Assembly: GCF_000208865.1 (NCBI RefSeq)
Contig: NC_018396.1
Location: 1-64,000, forward strand
Length of the DNA: 64,000 bases
DNA from: Neospora caninum Liverpool
Lineage: Eukaryota; Apicomplexa; Conoidasida; Eucoccidiorida; Sarcocystidae
Reading direction: 5' to 3'
The translations under genes and the position numbers were made by a program. The notes below the pieces were generated by a model. It worked only from the letters and a program-made list of their open reading frames with translations, made no database searches and was not told the origin of the DNA. Below are positions 35,727 to 46,012 of this stretch, piece after piece; the first letter of the stretch is position 1; each line of letters starts with the position of its first letter.

Positions 35727-38700
35727 TCAAGCCAGCAATGTCATACTGGTTTTTCTACTCCCCCCTCCATTCAACGTAACTCCGTTGACGCCAACTCCCT
35801 CGCTGGCTGGGCACGACATGTCCACTGAATTAGCAGAGGGCATCATTTCAGCGTCCTCAGTCGTTTGCGCATTGCACGGCTCTTCAGTCCCTGGTGCCGA
35901 TAAGGAACTGCGGCGGGCATTCGTCCCTGCAGGTGACGATCTCGAGTCGCATGCTGGAACATTTCTTTCTTCTCCTTGTGGATCCTCAGATCGTCGTGCT
36001 GAGAACTTCTCTCTCTCCTTCTGGACCGTCTGTACGAGATCAGCCAACGTCGGCGCCGCCGTCTGTTCAAACGACCACACCCAAACAGAGACACCATACG
36101 TATTCTGCAGTAGTCCTTCCATTTATCCTCTAGTAATGCACGTGGCATGCTCATGTCGACTGCCCCATCCCATACAAAGAACTGGCAGACATCCAAAAGG
36201 CCACTCAGATACGTTGCTGGCGTACTCGATTGGAGGATCCAAGACTAACAACAATGAGCGAGCTACACAGTGTTCTTCGCTGACGGTGAGTCACATTCTC
36301 AGCACCGTATACGTAGACCAACCAACGCGATGCAGTGCCTCCGACGTTCATGCATATGAGGGGAGAGAGACGCCTTCAACGACGAAAAAATACCTACTGG
36401 ATAGCGGTCCTCTAACGTGCAGATAACAGACTGCGGCTTGGACCTGTGGTCCTGCACGGCTTGTCATGTTTACCAGCAAAGACATGCTACACTTACATAG
36501 AGGTCTGCACCTTGAAAAAATACATAGGCTGCGCCATCTTCTTCAGCCTTTGAAGCAGCTGTCTTCATTGCCTCTGCAGGCCGCACATGGTGGAAAAAAA
36601 CAAGAGACAACTGTACACATTAGCCGCCACATCCCAATGTGGGTTTTCGTACCCCCATTCCTGCTAAAAATTCACTATTGTGTTGCGAATGCTACAGGCC
36701 TAGTTATTAATCCAACTTTCTGTCAGCGTAGATCCTGTTACAGTGTTATTTAATAAAGGAAATATGGCAAATGACCACACTGCATCGCTGAACTAACAAA
36801 ACGGTTCCGCAGGTATTCTACGCTGCACTCGTACGGGCATGAATCACAATTGTACCGGTAAAGTTCTGAGAGAAATGAGTGGCGCCATGAGGTATTTAAC
36901 CCTTGTTGTCATGTTTGCGTTGCTACCGACTCTCTTTGGCTCTCACCTGCCTCCATTTTCCGCGCCTCCAAGTGGGTTAGGTAGACAAACGAGATGTCCT
37001 GATGGTCCATTTCATCAACAGCCTCACAGAATTCGCCTAGCTCCCGCAAGGAGCGTATGCCTCCTCGTGGCGCATTCTCCTTCACCTCTTTGCCGTCTGC
37101 TCCTGCCCCCGGGTTCACATCAGCTTCATTTTCTCCGCCTTCGCCTCGCAAGATCAAGCATACGACGCACCCGCCACAGTCGGCGCAGCTCTGCAGTCGG
37201 AGCGGAAGCTCTTCTCCCGTCGTCTGAACACAGAAGCGCGATGCTTCGGAGAGAAACGAAATGGTGATGGGCGCTACCAGGCGCGAGCCCGGTACGAGGT
37301 ACTGGAACACTCGCAGAACGCCTGTGTAGTTCACATTTTCGTGGCTCGGACAAGTACAAGTGCAGAGAGAGCAGCGGCATCTCGTATCATTGCGTTGTTT
37401 AGTGGAAAGGCAACACAATAGGCGCAACCGATGACGAACGTGACTGACCAAATTGAAAAAAATTGGCATCCCCCTGCCTCCTGAGCATATTGCTTCAAAT
37501 ATCGCTCGGAAAGCTGCGAAGGCTAACAACAACACCACGAGTCCAACACGCTGCGCAACGTTTCAGAAACACCGACACGAAAGAAGAATTGGAACAACAC
37601 ACCATTCATTCTCTTTTTACCTCTTCCACCTTCGGGTGCAAGGCTGCTGCGATGCAAGAGTCTGCAGCAGGACGCTGCTGCTTCGGAGAAGCCATCTTCT
37701 TTCGCTTGTTCATTAGTGCCATAATGGTTTCTGTATGCATCTCGTCTAGAAGTTGTTTCTGAAAGCAAGTGCCGCGCACGTGCGCACAGAGAAAGCAAAG
37801 CGTCTCGGATGCCCATGCATACTTCTTCCAATTTTATCCTACGTCACGCCGTGATGTGACGGCTATAACATGATGAAGAATGTAAGTCGCCGGACCCGCA
37901 CACCGGCAGGACGACTCATACTCCTCCACCTCAGCCCTTGATGGAAATCGACGCTCTTGCGAACGCACACACCATAGGGGGGGGAAACACGCGTATGGCA
38001 GTGGCAGCCCGGCCGTTCCCAGTACGGAAGAGATTCTCGTGAAGAAAATATCTTGAGGTAACCCGTGCCCGTTCATCACATCCACCTGTACGGCGCGGTC
38101 ACCACGGATCAGTCAGTCACTCGATTACAATTGAAATAAAAACAAAGAAGTGACACGTCCGTCATCAACATTTTTCCCACTCCCGGGAAAGAGCCCACTA
38201 CGCACACTGCGACAGACTATCCACTTCACCTTGCTCACCAATCGGACTACAACATAAGTCGCAACATGGAGGACGCTGTGGATGCATCTCACTTTGAGTC
38301 TGAATTGAGGTCGTCGTGAGAACACCGCCACCGCATGGAGCAGTATCTTTTCGTTCAACCCCGCATGTTCTGCTTTGGCAAGAATTTCCTCTTCCGCTTT
38401 CTTGTTGCACTCCTGCAGTTGTTTCGCTAAAGGAGAAGAGGGCGTCGATGAATCTGAAGAAACAGGATGAGAGCGTTTTCGCCGATTGACCCCTCGCATC
38501 CACTAATGTCGCCCGTGGAACAAAACAGTCACCGTGAAAACGAAGTTGGCGTCACTGTAGAGCTGTCCAGGAAAATGGCGAGGAACCCGCACTGGTGAAT
38601 TCCATATACTTCACTGGCAAAGGTACGCCAGAACAAGACGATCCTGGTCCGTTCCCCGCCTGTTGACCACGTAGCACTTCTACACAAGAGCAGTATCTAT

Positions 38701-41068
38701 ACGCAGAGCGCAGTATGCCCCTGCTAAGCACAACACTTGGTTGAAACAAAACGGAAGACATCGAGCACATGTGACACACAGGCGGCGGTATTGGCATCTG
38801 GAAACCGAGTCCCACTCACCGGAAACAGTGCCGGTCCTTAGCACTTCTTGAAATCTTGCCTGCTTAGCGTTGTGGATTTGCTCCAGGACAAGGAGGATCT
38901 TGTCCTCTGTTACCTCGTCTGGCAGCGTCATTCCCGGAAGCATGGGGAGCTCGCCATCGACTGCGTCCCGGTACATTGCCTTCAAGCCGTCAATGTATAC
39001 TTGCACGCTCTCATTCTACAGATCCAAACAGGGCGAGAACAAGAAAATGCAGCTAGCTGAGGTCACCTGCGAAAACTGCCCCCATAGACAAGCATTCCAC
39101 TGAGCAAGCGCATCTTCGTCGACAGTCGCGGGGTCTATAGAAGAAGCACTCAGCTAGTTATTGAGAGACACTCAGGAGCAAATCGGTATCGCAGGTCGGT
39201 GTTTGCCGCCATAACACTACGATTCGAGAATGTCCCCTCTTCTACGACGAGGTACGATCGCGTCAATTCATACTATCGTCTGCACTACTGTTACTAAACG
39301 CCGGCTATTGTACACAGATTGAGATGTAATGCACGCAGCCAGGACGCTGATTTACGAGTTGCCGAACCCAAGGAATTTAGGAAAACGAACTACCACGCTA
39401 CCATAGACGAGCACGCAGGTTCGTATCACGATCAGGAAATCTAAATGAACCGGTCCCTCTCTGGCTGGGCAAGAAGACGAAGCCTCTCCGCTCCTCGCAT
39501 ACGAGAAGTTCAGCGCAGGTTCCAACAATGCTCCCGCGCTGAAGGGGTACACAGACAGACTCTGTGGTATACCTTGTCTTTATATAAATCGCATGCACGT
39601 TCTAGAGATTCCTTGGAAATCCGCTTCCGGGCAAGGACCGCTGCCTCCGCCACGGTCAGCCGTTCGCGAAACATTTGTTGCATTAGCATTGCCTCGACCT
39701 GTGTGTGCAAGCAAGCAGAGAAGCACAGGATGGCAAACGACAACGGCAAACGCCGTTTCATCCCAGTTTGTCTGCCATGACCACCATAATCGGCTTATCT
39801 GCGATGACCACCATAATCGGCATATCTGCGAGGACCACCATAATTCTTACCAAGAAGCCAACCATCCTGAAAGAATCTCTGCAGCCCTGCCAGGCTCTCA
39901 TAGACTACTATACGGCACACCCCATCTTCAGAACCAGTGTGGTTTGTAAAATCGAGCACGATATACCGATGCTTCACCTAGTGCAGAAGAGAGTCGTAGG
40001 ATATTCTCTCGTCGAAAAGGCCAGACTACTGAAACACAAACGAAAACCACTCACAGGACACAAGGGGCCTCCAGGAAGGCGCAGACCTCTTAGCGTCAGT
40101 ACTCACCTGTTCCCGAGGAACCGGTTTCTGAAAGCCCTGGTCTTGCATTGCCCGAATTACATTTCTCGACACCCTGCACGTATACAGTTTCAAACGAGGA
40201 CCGACGCTTGAATCTCCCTGTTGCGCTCTCTCCGACTAGTGAGGTTTGAGCAGAAAGGCGTAAAATGCGCCATCGCGCGAGGGTGTGCAGATCACCCAAC
40301 AGCACAACTGAGACGAGGCAGCTGCTTCTTGCTAGAGGATTCCCCACCAAGGACCCGCAGCGGGTTTGCCCACGAAAAACCATTCGAGACTCTCAGACAA
40401 TGACCCGGCTCAGCAGCACACAAGCGCCTATGTCGATTTCTTCGAATGGGGCATACAAACAAGAGGGGACATGTTCTCCTCAGCTCCGTGTGTTCGTGCA
40501 CAGACGGCTCCGCGAGTGCCTGAAGAGGGAACTCCGTAGCCCAGCACGACGGGCGCATTGCAGTCACCGGTGATTCAGGGACACAGTATCAACCTCGTTC
40601 GATACGGCAGAGAGTCAGCATTATACTTGAACAGGATAGGTGCGCGATGGATATACGATACATCGGCCATGATTGGTTTTAATAGTGTAGGTGGAAGCAG
40701 GACGGAATGGGGTGCGCGAATGACCGCAGGGAAGGAAGAATACACAGACACCGGCTGCCTGCGGTGTGTAGACGGGCGGCGGAATGTGGCGGGGTTCTGG
40801 CTGTGAACGCGCTCAAATCATGCCTCTTCTGCAGCAGCTTGGATACTCACTGGGCCAGTTCAGTGAAAATTGCGTGAAAGTCTTCACAGATCTCCTTCAT
40901 TGCCGTCTCCGTCTCCTCCTCACTGGGCAGACCTACGCCCAACGCCCCAGTTTTCTGGGAACCCCATCCGTTGGGACGCGTCAGCCACCAAATCGCCGCA
41001 GCGCCTGTCGCGACAGCGAGAGCAGAAAGCGCCTGTGTGCCTCTCGCAGTGGAAACTGAGGCCCCCAT
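35727..41068 (-). CDS. Nine-exon gene, unknown family, N-myristoylation-type start and two hydrophobic segments
   Basis: I built this model from splice sites. The exons are 41068-40851, 40173-40107, 39698-39573, 39015-38820, 38453-38293, 37758-37621, 37550-36947, 36573-36497 and 36104-35727. Every junction is GT-AG and keeps the reading frame, giving about 654 residues. The start MGASVS fits the N-myristoylation pattern (Gly2, Ser6), and a hydrophobic segment follows at residues about 13-30. Exons 2-6 encode long charged, probably helical stretches. A second hydrophobic segment lies at residues about 304-323, followed by a Cys-containing region (CADCGGCVVC) and an acidic, Ser/Thr-rich tail. 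The intron before exon 7 is only 70 bases, and exon 7 may hide another intron near 37,330-37,450. A frame at 38,087-37,990 could be an extra exon. Membrane attachment is inferred; the function is unknown to me. Confidence 0.6.
39779..39850. repeat. 27-bp tandem repeat inside an intron
   Basis: Two full copies and part of a third copy of a 27-base unit beginning 'gaccaccataatcggc' lie at 39,779, 39,806 and 39,833. They fall in the second intron of the 35.7-41.1 kb gene model. Confidence 0.85.
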
Positions 41069-43612
41069 GATTCACCTGAACGAAAGCAGAAAAGTGACTC
41101 TCGTTTCCACATGCAGTTAGATGAGAGAAAGGTCAGTTGCCTGCCGACAGCGCCCTGCAGATGCTCTGGATTTGGCTTCCTGTTCCTCTTGCACTGCAGA
41201 TCTATCCGCTGGCTATTGTGGGAGGTCACGTGACAAGCGGGAATGGAAGACAGCCTTCTCAACTTTCTTGCCTCTCCGAAATCATTTGGTATCTATTGAA
41301 TCCGGTGTGCTCACGGGACAGCCTATGTAAGGTGACGACGTTCTTCTGCACGTAGCACTAGCCTCAATCGCTCACCAAAAGCTCCACAGCTTTTAACACT
41401 GTCGTCAAGCGAAATAAGAGTGCCACGAAGTTGTGGCCTACGAACAACGCTGCTGGAAAGCCGGCCAAGAGTAACTCTGGTTTCCCTTCACCGTCACTTG
41501 TTTCCCGGAATCACTTGAATTAACTGCGCGCTTTTAGTGTTGATCTCGCGACAACATGTCCTTTCGATGATCGAAGACGGTCCGCTTGAAATTCACGGAG
41601 CCTCCAATGTGAAAGCTACGACTGTCGTGAGACTTGTCTCTCTCCGAGCATGCATGCATCGACGATCCACCGCTACTTCGCGAATCGAAAAATCACTGTG
41701 TGCCAGGAACGCAGCAGTGAGAGCAAGAAGACAGCGCACAAACCGAGCGCACAAAAGGTTTGCCTCAGTAAAACCATGACTATTGCTCCACCCGCGTGTC
41801 ACACTGAGACTCTGCGGTTCTGAAGATCGATAAAAAAAATTTTTGACGACTTGGTAAGGTGACCTTCCAGGCAAGTGTGGGAACGGGCATGCACTCCGGC
41901 AAACGCGTCGATCCTTGCTCTCTTCAGACCCCTCTACGACTTCGTTTGTGGCCCCTACGGCTTTTCCCGTCGGCTGTGAGTCGCTTTTCCCTCAGAAATG
42001 TTCGGTGTTTACTTACAGCATGTCTCGCTGCAGTATTCCGTGAACGCGGAGCTCCTGCCTTCCGGTGAGACGCCGATGCTGGTGTCGCATGGGCTGGCTA
42101 AGCGGTTCCGGAACTAGACCTGCGGTTCCCCGTCCTCTGAGGAGTTTGCACTTCATCAGGCCGGGTCGGAAGCGATCGAGCATACACAGCAAGAGGCTGT
42201 GCCGCTGCACGAGGGTCAAGTATGTGATAAGCACCTTATGGGTGTACTACCCTTCAATCTGCCTATTCAAACACAATTAAATCGCGAGTGTTTCAGATGC
42301 AAGTATCTTGGGGCTGTGGCGTGGTGCTCTGTTGGCAAACACAGTCCTGCAGTTCTGCACGCGGTCTCTACACATTTGCACCTTGATTGTTGTTCCTGTC
42401 TAAAGTGATGCAGTGTGGTAAACCTCAGAAGTCAAGCGCGTCTATCGCTGGTATGCAGTGCTTGTACACCGTCTCGCCTGACTGAAAGTACGTTTGCTGA
42501 TATTTTGGGTAGATGGTGAAACAAGGAGAGCATATGTCATGCGTCAAGGCTAGGCACTCATAAAATCCTAGGCAGGTCCTGCTTGCCGCTCCGAGTCACT
42601 TCAACTTCGCTGGGATATCTTTTCTCATTTTTACCCGAGAGTCCGTAGGGCGGCTCCGCGAACACGGACGACTGCTATCCTTGTTTCACATGGTTTGGCT
42701 CTTCGAAACTTGGATGCTGCTTAATTCTGCAATGGGACTGCTGCCGCAGATAGAACCCCGACAGCCCCCCCCCCCCTTCAAAAAACTTCCGTTCCCCACC
42801 TCACTCTCACTCTGCCTCGCAGCCATTATGACTGGGCTGCTGCTAAGGCTCTCATTCGTTCGAGCTTCGTAGATCTCGTTTTCGAAAGTGAAACCCAGTG
42901 TGGTACGACACTGCCACATGATAAAAATGTAACAGGGGGGGTGAAGCCGCCCTCGCCCTCGATCTGCCGTCTCAACATATCTCACGAAGTCCAGGAGACA
43001 TGAAAGGGTATTGATAAGGGCCATCTTTCGATCCACGAGTACACACCCGTTGTTCCCCACGACTCACTGACCTGGACTTGATTTCGGCGACATGTCTGTT
43101 TATCATATGCTTTCGTCCCCCACGAGCAGAAGCTGTTCCTCCGGTGGTAGGGGCTGACTTGGTTTGCTTGATTTTTTCAACAGTGACTGTCCACGCAAAC
43201 TGATGTTGGCGAAAATGTCGCTTTGTACCCTCAATATTATGCTTATGCCGGCGATCTTATCAAGTGGCAAGTTCAATGAAAGAAGCGAACGTAATGCGGG
43301 GAGATGTGTTTAACAGGGCTCTCACATGCATTCTAATTAGGAAATGAGCCCCCGTGAAGGTGCGGAGTGTATCTCCGGCTGCTCGAAAGACGGAGTAACT
43401 TGACACTGAAAGATGGCTGTGATTGACGTGGTACGAAACGCATTTCCACTACCGTTCAAAATCCGTGAGGGTGCAAGAGTCTCAACTGCAGCTCGGCAGG
43501 TGTATGATCAAGGGGGAAGGGACTGTCCCGGTTGTTCCCATTCGGGTTTGCATGCGATGTAGCTCCTGCCTTTGATCCAGATGCAGGGGCATCAGCTCAG
43601 GAAAGCAGCACC
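41069..43612. other. Intergenic region with one exon-like patch
   Basis: No complete gene is supported here. On the minus strand, 42,111-42,012 looks like an internal exon: acceptor 'gaaccgcag', an open frame of about 33 codons, and a strong donor 'gtaagt' after 'catgct'. I could not connect it to neighbours in frame. It may be a 5' untranslated exon of the gene starting at 41,068 or part of a separate small gene. A C-tract lies at about 42,765-42,776. Confidence 0.4.
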
Positions 43613-44121
43613 TCACGACATGGTACCCCGTACGCACTCCGAAACCCAATGCCGACGTGCCTCGCATTCGTTGGCGTTCGCTCTCGAGTACACTACAGTC
43701 CGCTTTTCCTGCAGATCTTGCCATCTTAGCATGCATGCCGAGGATTCGTTATCCCACTGAGCTCGTTCTAGTATTATGTTGTTCCTATAGCTTTTCAGTC
43801 TTTTGTCGATCCTATGTAGGAGACGAGCAGAGACCTCATCCCCCCACATTGCCTTAAGTAAGGAAGTGGACACCTTTCTGCTAGGCAGTCCCCCATCTTG
43901 ACACATCCCGTGTGGCCCGGCGGGTCTTAGGCTTGACGAAAGACTTGGGTCCAATATTTATTTTCTTCGCTCAGGAGCAGTTGACTAACTGCGTCCTGAC
44001 TACAGCTGTGCTTCGGTTGCCTATATGCACCAGTTCGCTCTGCGTTGGGATTGTTTGACGGTACCTTCACAGTGGCGTTGGCTGTCGCTGACGCCTCAGC
44101 CTCCCAGCAACAACGTAACAT
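43613..44121 (-). CDS. Possible small two-exon protein (98 aa)
   Basis: Exon 1 would run 44121-44065 (19 codons from an ATG) to a good donor (GTGAAG|gtacc), and exon 2 43852-43613 after a pyrimidine-rich acceptor (ttccttacttaag). The phases agree and the intron is 212 bases. The product is hydrophilic, with a Lys/Arg- and Glu-rich middle, two Trp-containing stretches and no signal peptide or membrane segment. It lies about 470 bases 3' of the CRAL-TRIO stop codon on the same strand, so it might instead be part of that gene's 3' untranslated region. I recognise no family. Confidence 0.3.
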
Positions 44122-44587
44122 CAACGAGAAGGTTGGAATCTATACTAGTTCCATGTAAAACACGAGTCTTAATAGACATGTCAAGACGAGGGCTGAAAAA
44201 ACGCGTGCCAAAAATCCCTATCACTCACGTCCCTTCCCACGCCACCTATCCAACGCTATTTTCACATCACGCCGTGGAAATAAACGCCGGTTTTTCCATT
44301 GAAATGGGTTCACCCCCCGCTCCACTGATTGACCAGAAGCGACGGGCTTCGTCACCACACAGACGAACCACGAATATGACGGTATGCTCCTGAATGTAAC
44401 GGTACAAACTGGACAGCCTCTTCCCACAAGGATGTAGCTGAAGCAACGCAGGTATGTCTTGTCCGATTTTCTTGTCAGCCGCGCAGCCACGCCACTGCGG
44501 AGCTGCACCACGTAATTGAATTGCGCAAACCAGAAAGCCCCAGCGAGGTAGTCATAACGCGTCACTCTCCTAGGCTCGCAGAATGAC

Positions 44588-46012
44588 TCAGTCTACATCG
44601 TCAAAGTCCTCATTGGCGAAGGCGGCAAAATCGTCTTCTGACAGACCCGCTAATTCTGGGTACGTGAAATCTCCAGGTTCCTGTCCTGTTCCAGCGCTAC
44701 TGACATCACCCATGTCATTCCCAGAAACCACAGGCACATCTGCGTTAACTGTTCCCGCAACACCTAAAAAGTCTTCGTTAGCCTCATTTTCGCCCGCCGC
44801 CTCCTCCGCCGGTGGCGCACTTTGTGCGGCGGGTCCAGAACCTCGATCCGCGGTCTTTTCATATCCGGCCTCCTCTTCCTTGATGCTCTGCAACAACTGC
44901 TTCCCTTTGGGTGTAACAGAATCCGCTCCAAGTTTCAGTTGCACCTCTTCCAGCATGATCCGCCAGCTGACTTTGTTTTCCCAGCCCTCGCGGACAGGGC
45001 CGCCGGTGGGATTCCAGAACTCCCGCGGAATGTGTTCACGCGGAATATACTTCTCCAGATCTTGGAGGCTGGATGCGAAGACAAGCTTCTTTCGAGGCAC
45101 TCCGATCAACGCGGCGATAAGGCTTCGGAACGGGTGGAGCCCAGCAGGCACACTCGTGAGAATGAGGGCCTCGATGAGTTCCCCGTACCGACCGAGAAAC
45201 TGCGCCAGCACAGGTCGGTATTCCAGGACCATTTTCTTGATGTCCGCAAGAAGCCCCGGAATCTTCCACGGCCACAAATTGGACAAGTCAAGAAACTTAC
45301 ACATGACCTTTGTATCGACAACGCGAAGGTGTGACCGGCTGCCGTAGTGGTCCATGACCCGGTCCAGCACCAGGAACTCGACATCCATCATATGGGTTGC
45401 CTCTTTCACGGTCCGGAGCTCATCCAGCAAGTCGTAGGCAATGACGCTTCCGCTCCGTGAAAACCCCTTGAAAAACAATGTCATCTGGCTGTGCACAGTC
45501 TCAAACATCCCCAACGCTCTGCGGACGCGAGACTCGGGCATTGGAGGCGGCCGTTTCCACAGCGCCCCCACTTGGCTCTTGTTGCTCGACCTCGAGTTCC
45601 CCCTTTTCGTCTGTCTACTTCTTTCATTGTTGCTCTCCGCAGGACCCTGCTTGACAGGTTCTGCATCCGCCTTCGGGTCGGCCTCAGCACAGGTAATCAG
45701 CGGGACCAAATTCGAGCTTGCAACAGAAGGATGCTCCTGGCTAACAAGAAGCACTGTTGCCAAGGCGATTGCCACGCCAAAAACGACTCGTCGAGACGCA
45801 TGTCTTTTCCTCCACATAAGAGCCCTAGGAAGGGGTGCAGAAGCGGCAGTCGCGCCGTTCAGCAACCGGGTGGATTCATGGAGAGAAGTCGCGGTAAAGA
45901 ACAGGAACGGGAACTGCGTCGGCAGCGTCATTGTGAGAGGACTGGAGGGCGCACGGCGAAAGCCAAGAAAACTCGGAGGTGGCTTTTCCGCCCGAGAAAA
46001 GCTGGTCGCCAT
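44588..46012 (-). CDS. CRAL-TRIO (Sec14-like) domain protein with N-terminal hydrophobic segment
   Basis: This single uninterrupted frame gives 474 residues from the first ATG, which has a favourable context (purine at -3, G at +4). Residues about 175-337 match the second half and core of a CRAL-TRIO lipid-binding domain. They show the sequence of a strand with Phe-Leu-Asp-Leu-Ser, helices around the Tyr-Arg-Pro-Val and Arg-Tyr-Gly-Glu region, and the closing Leu-Gln-Asp-Leu-Glu-Lys-Tyr-Ile-Pro signature before Glu-Phe-Trp. Such domains bind phosphoinositides, other phospholipids or hydrophobic ligands and move them between membranes. A basic stretch (RKRHASRR) followed by a hydrophobic run at residues 76-90 could be a signal anchor. 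If translation starts at Met66 (position 45,817) it would be an ordinary signal peptide and the protein would have 409 residues. The N-terminal CRAL-TRIO-N helices are not evident. The C-terminus is acidic, ending Asp-Asp-Val-Asp. No introns are needed. Confidence 0.82.
   Translation of the reverse strand: MATSFSRAEKPPPSFLGFRRAPSSPLTMTLPTQFPFLFFTATSLHESTRLLNGATAASAPLPRALMWRKRHASRRVVFGVAIALATVLLVSQEHPSVASSNLVPLITCAEADPKADAEPVKQGPAESNNERSRQTKRGNSRSSNKSQVGALWKRPPPMPESRVRRALGMFETVHSQMTLFFKGFSRSGSVIAYDLLDELRTVKEATHMMDVEFLVLDRVMDHYGSRSHLRVVDTKVMCKFLDLSNLWPWKIPGLLADIKKMVLEYRPVLAQFLGRYGELIEALILTSVPAGLHPFRSLIAALIGVPRKKLVFASSLQDLEKYIPREHIPREFWNPTGGPVREGWENKVSWRIMLEEVQLKLGADSVTPKGKQLLQSIKEEEAGYEKTADRGSGPAAQSAPPAEEAAGENEANEDFLGVAGTVNADVPVVSGNDMGDVSSAGTGQEPGDFTYPELAGLSEDDFAAFANEDFDDVD

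Noticed and set aside
35632..36426. 264-codon + strand frame
   Set aside because: It overlaps the last exon of the nine-exon minus-strand model, which is supported by splice phase. The + frame has no recognisable feature apart from a few hydrophobic residues near its start.
35727..41068. Identification of the unknown gene as the peroxisome protein Pex3
   Set aside because: An N-terminal membrane segment and a second hydrophobic stretch after a helical region are loosely reminiscent of it, but I see no specific conserved motif, so no name is justified.
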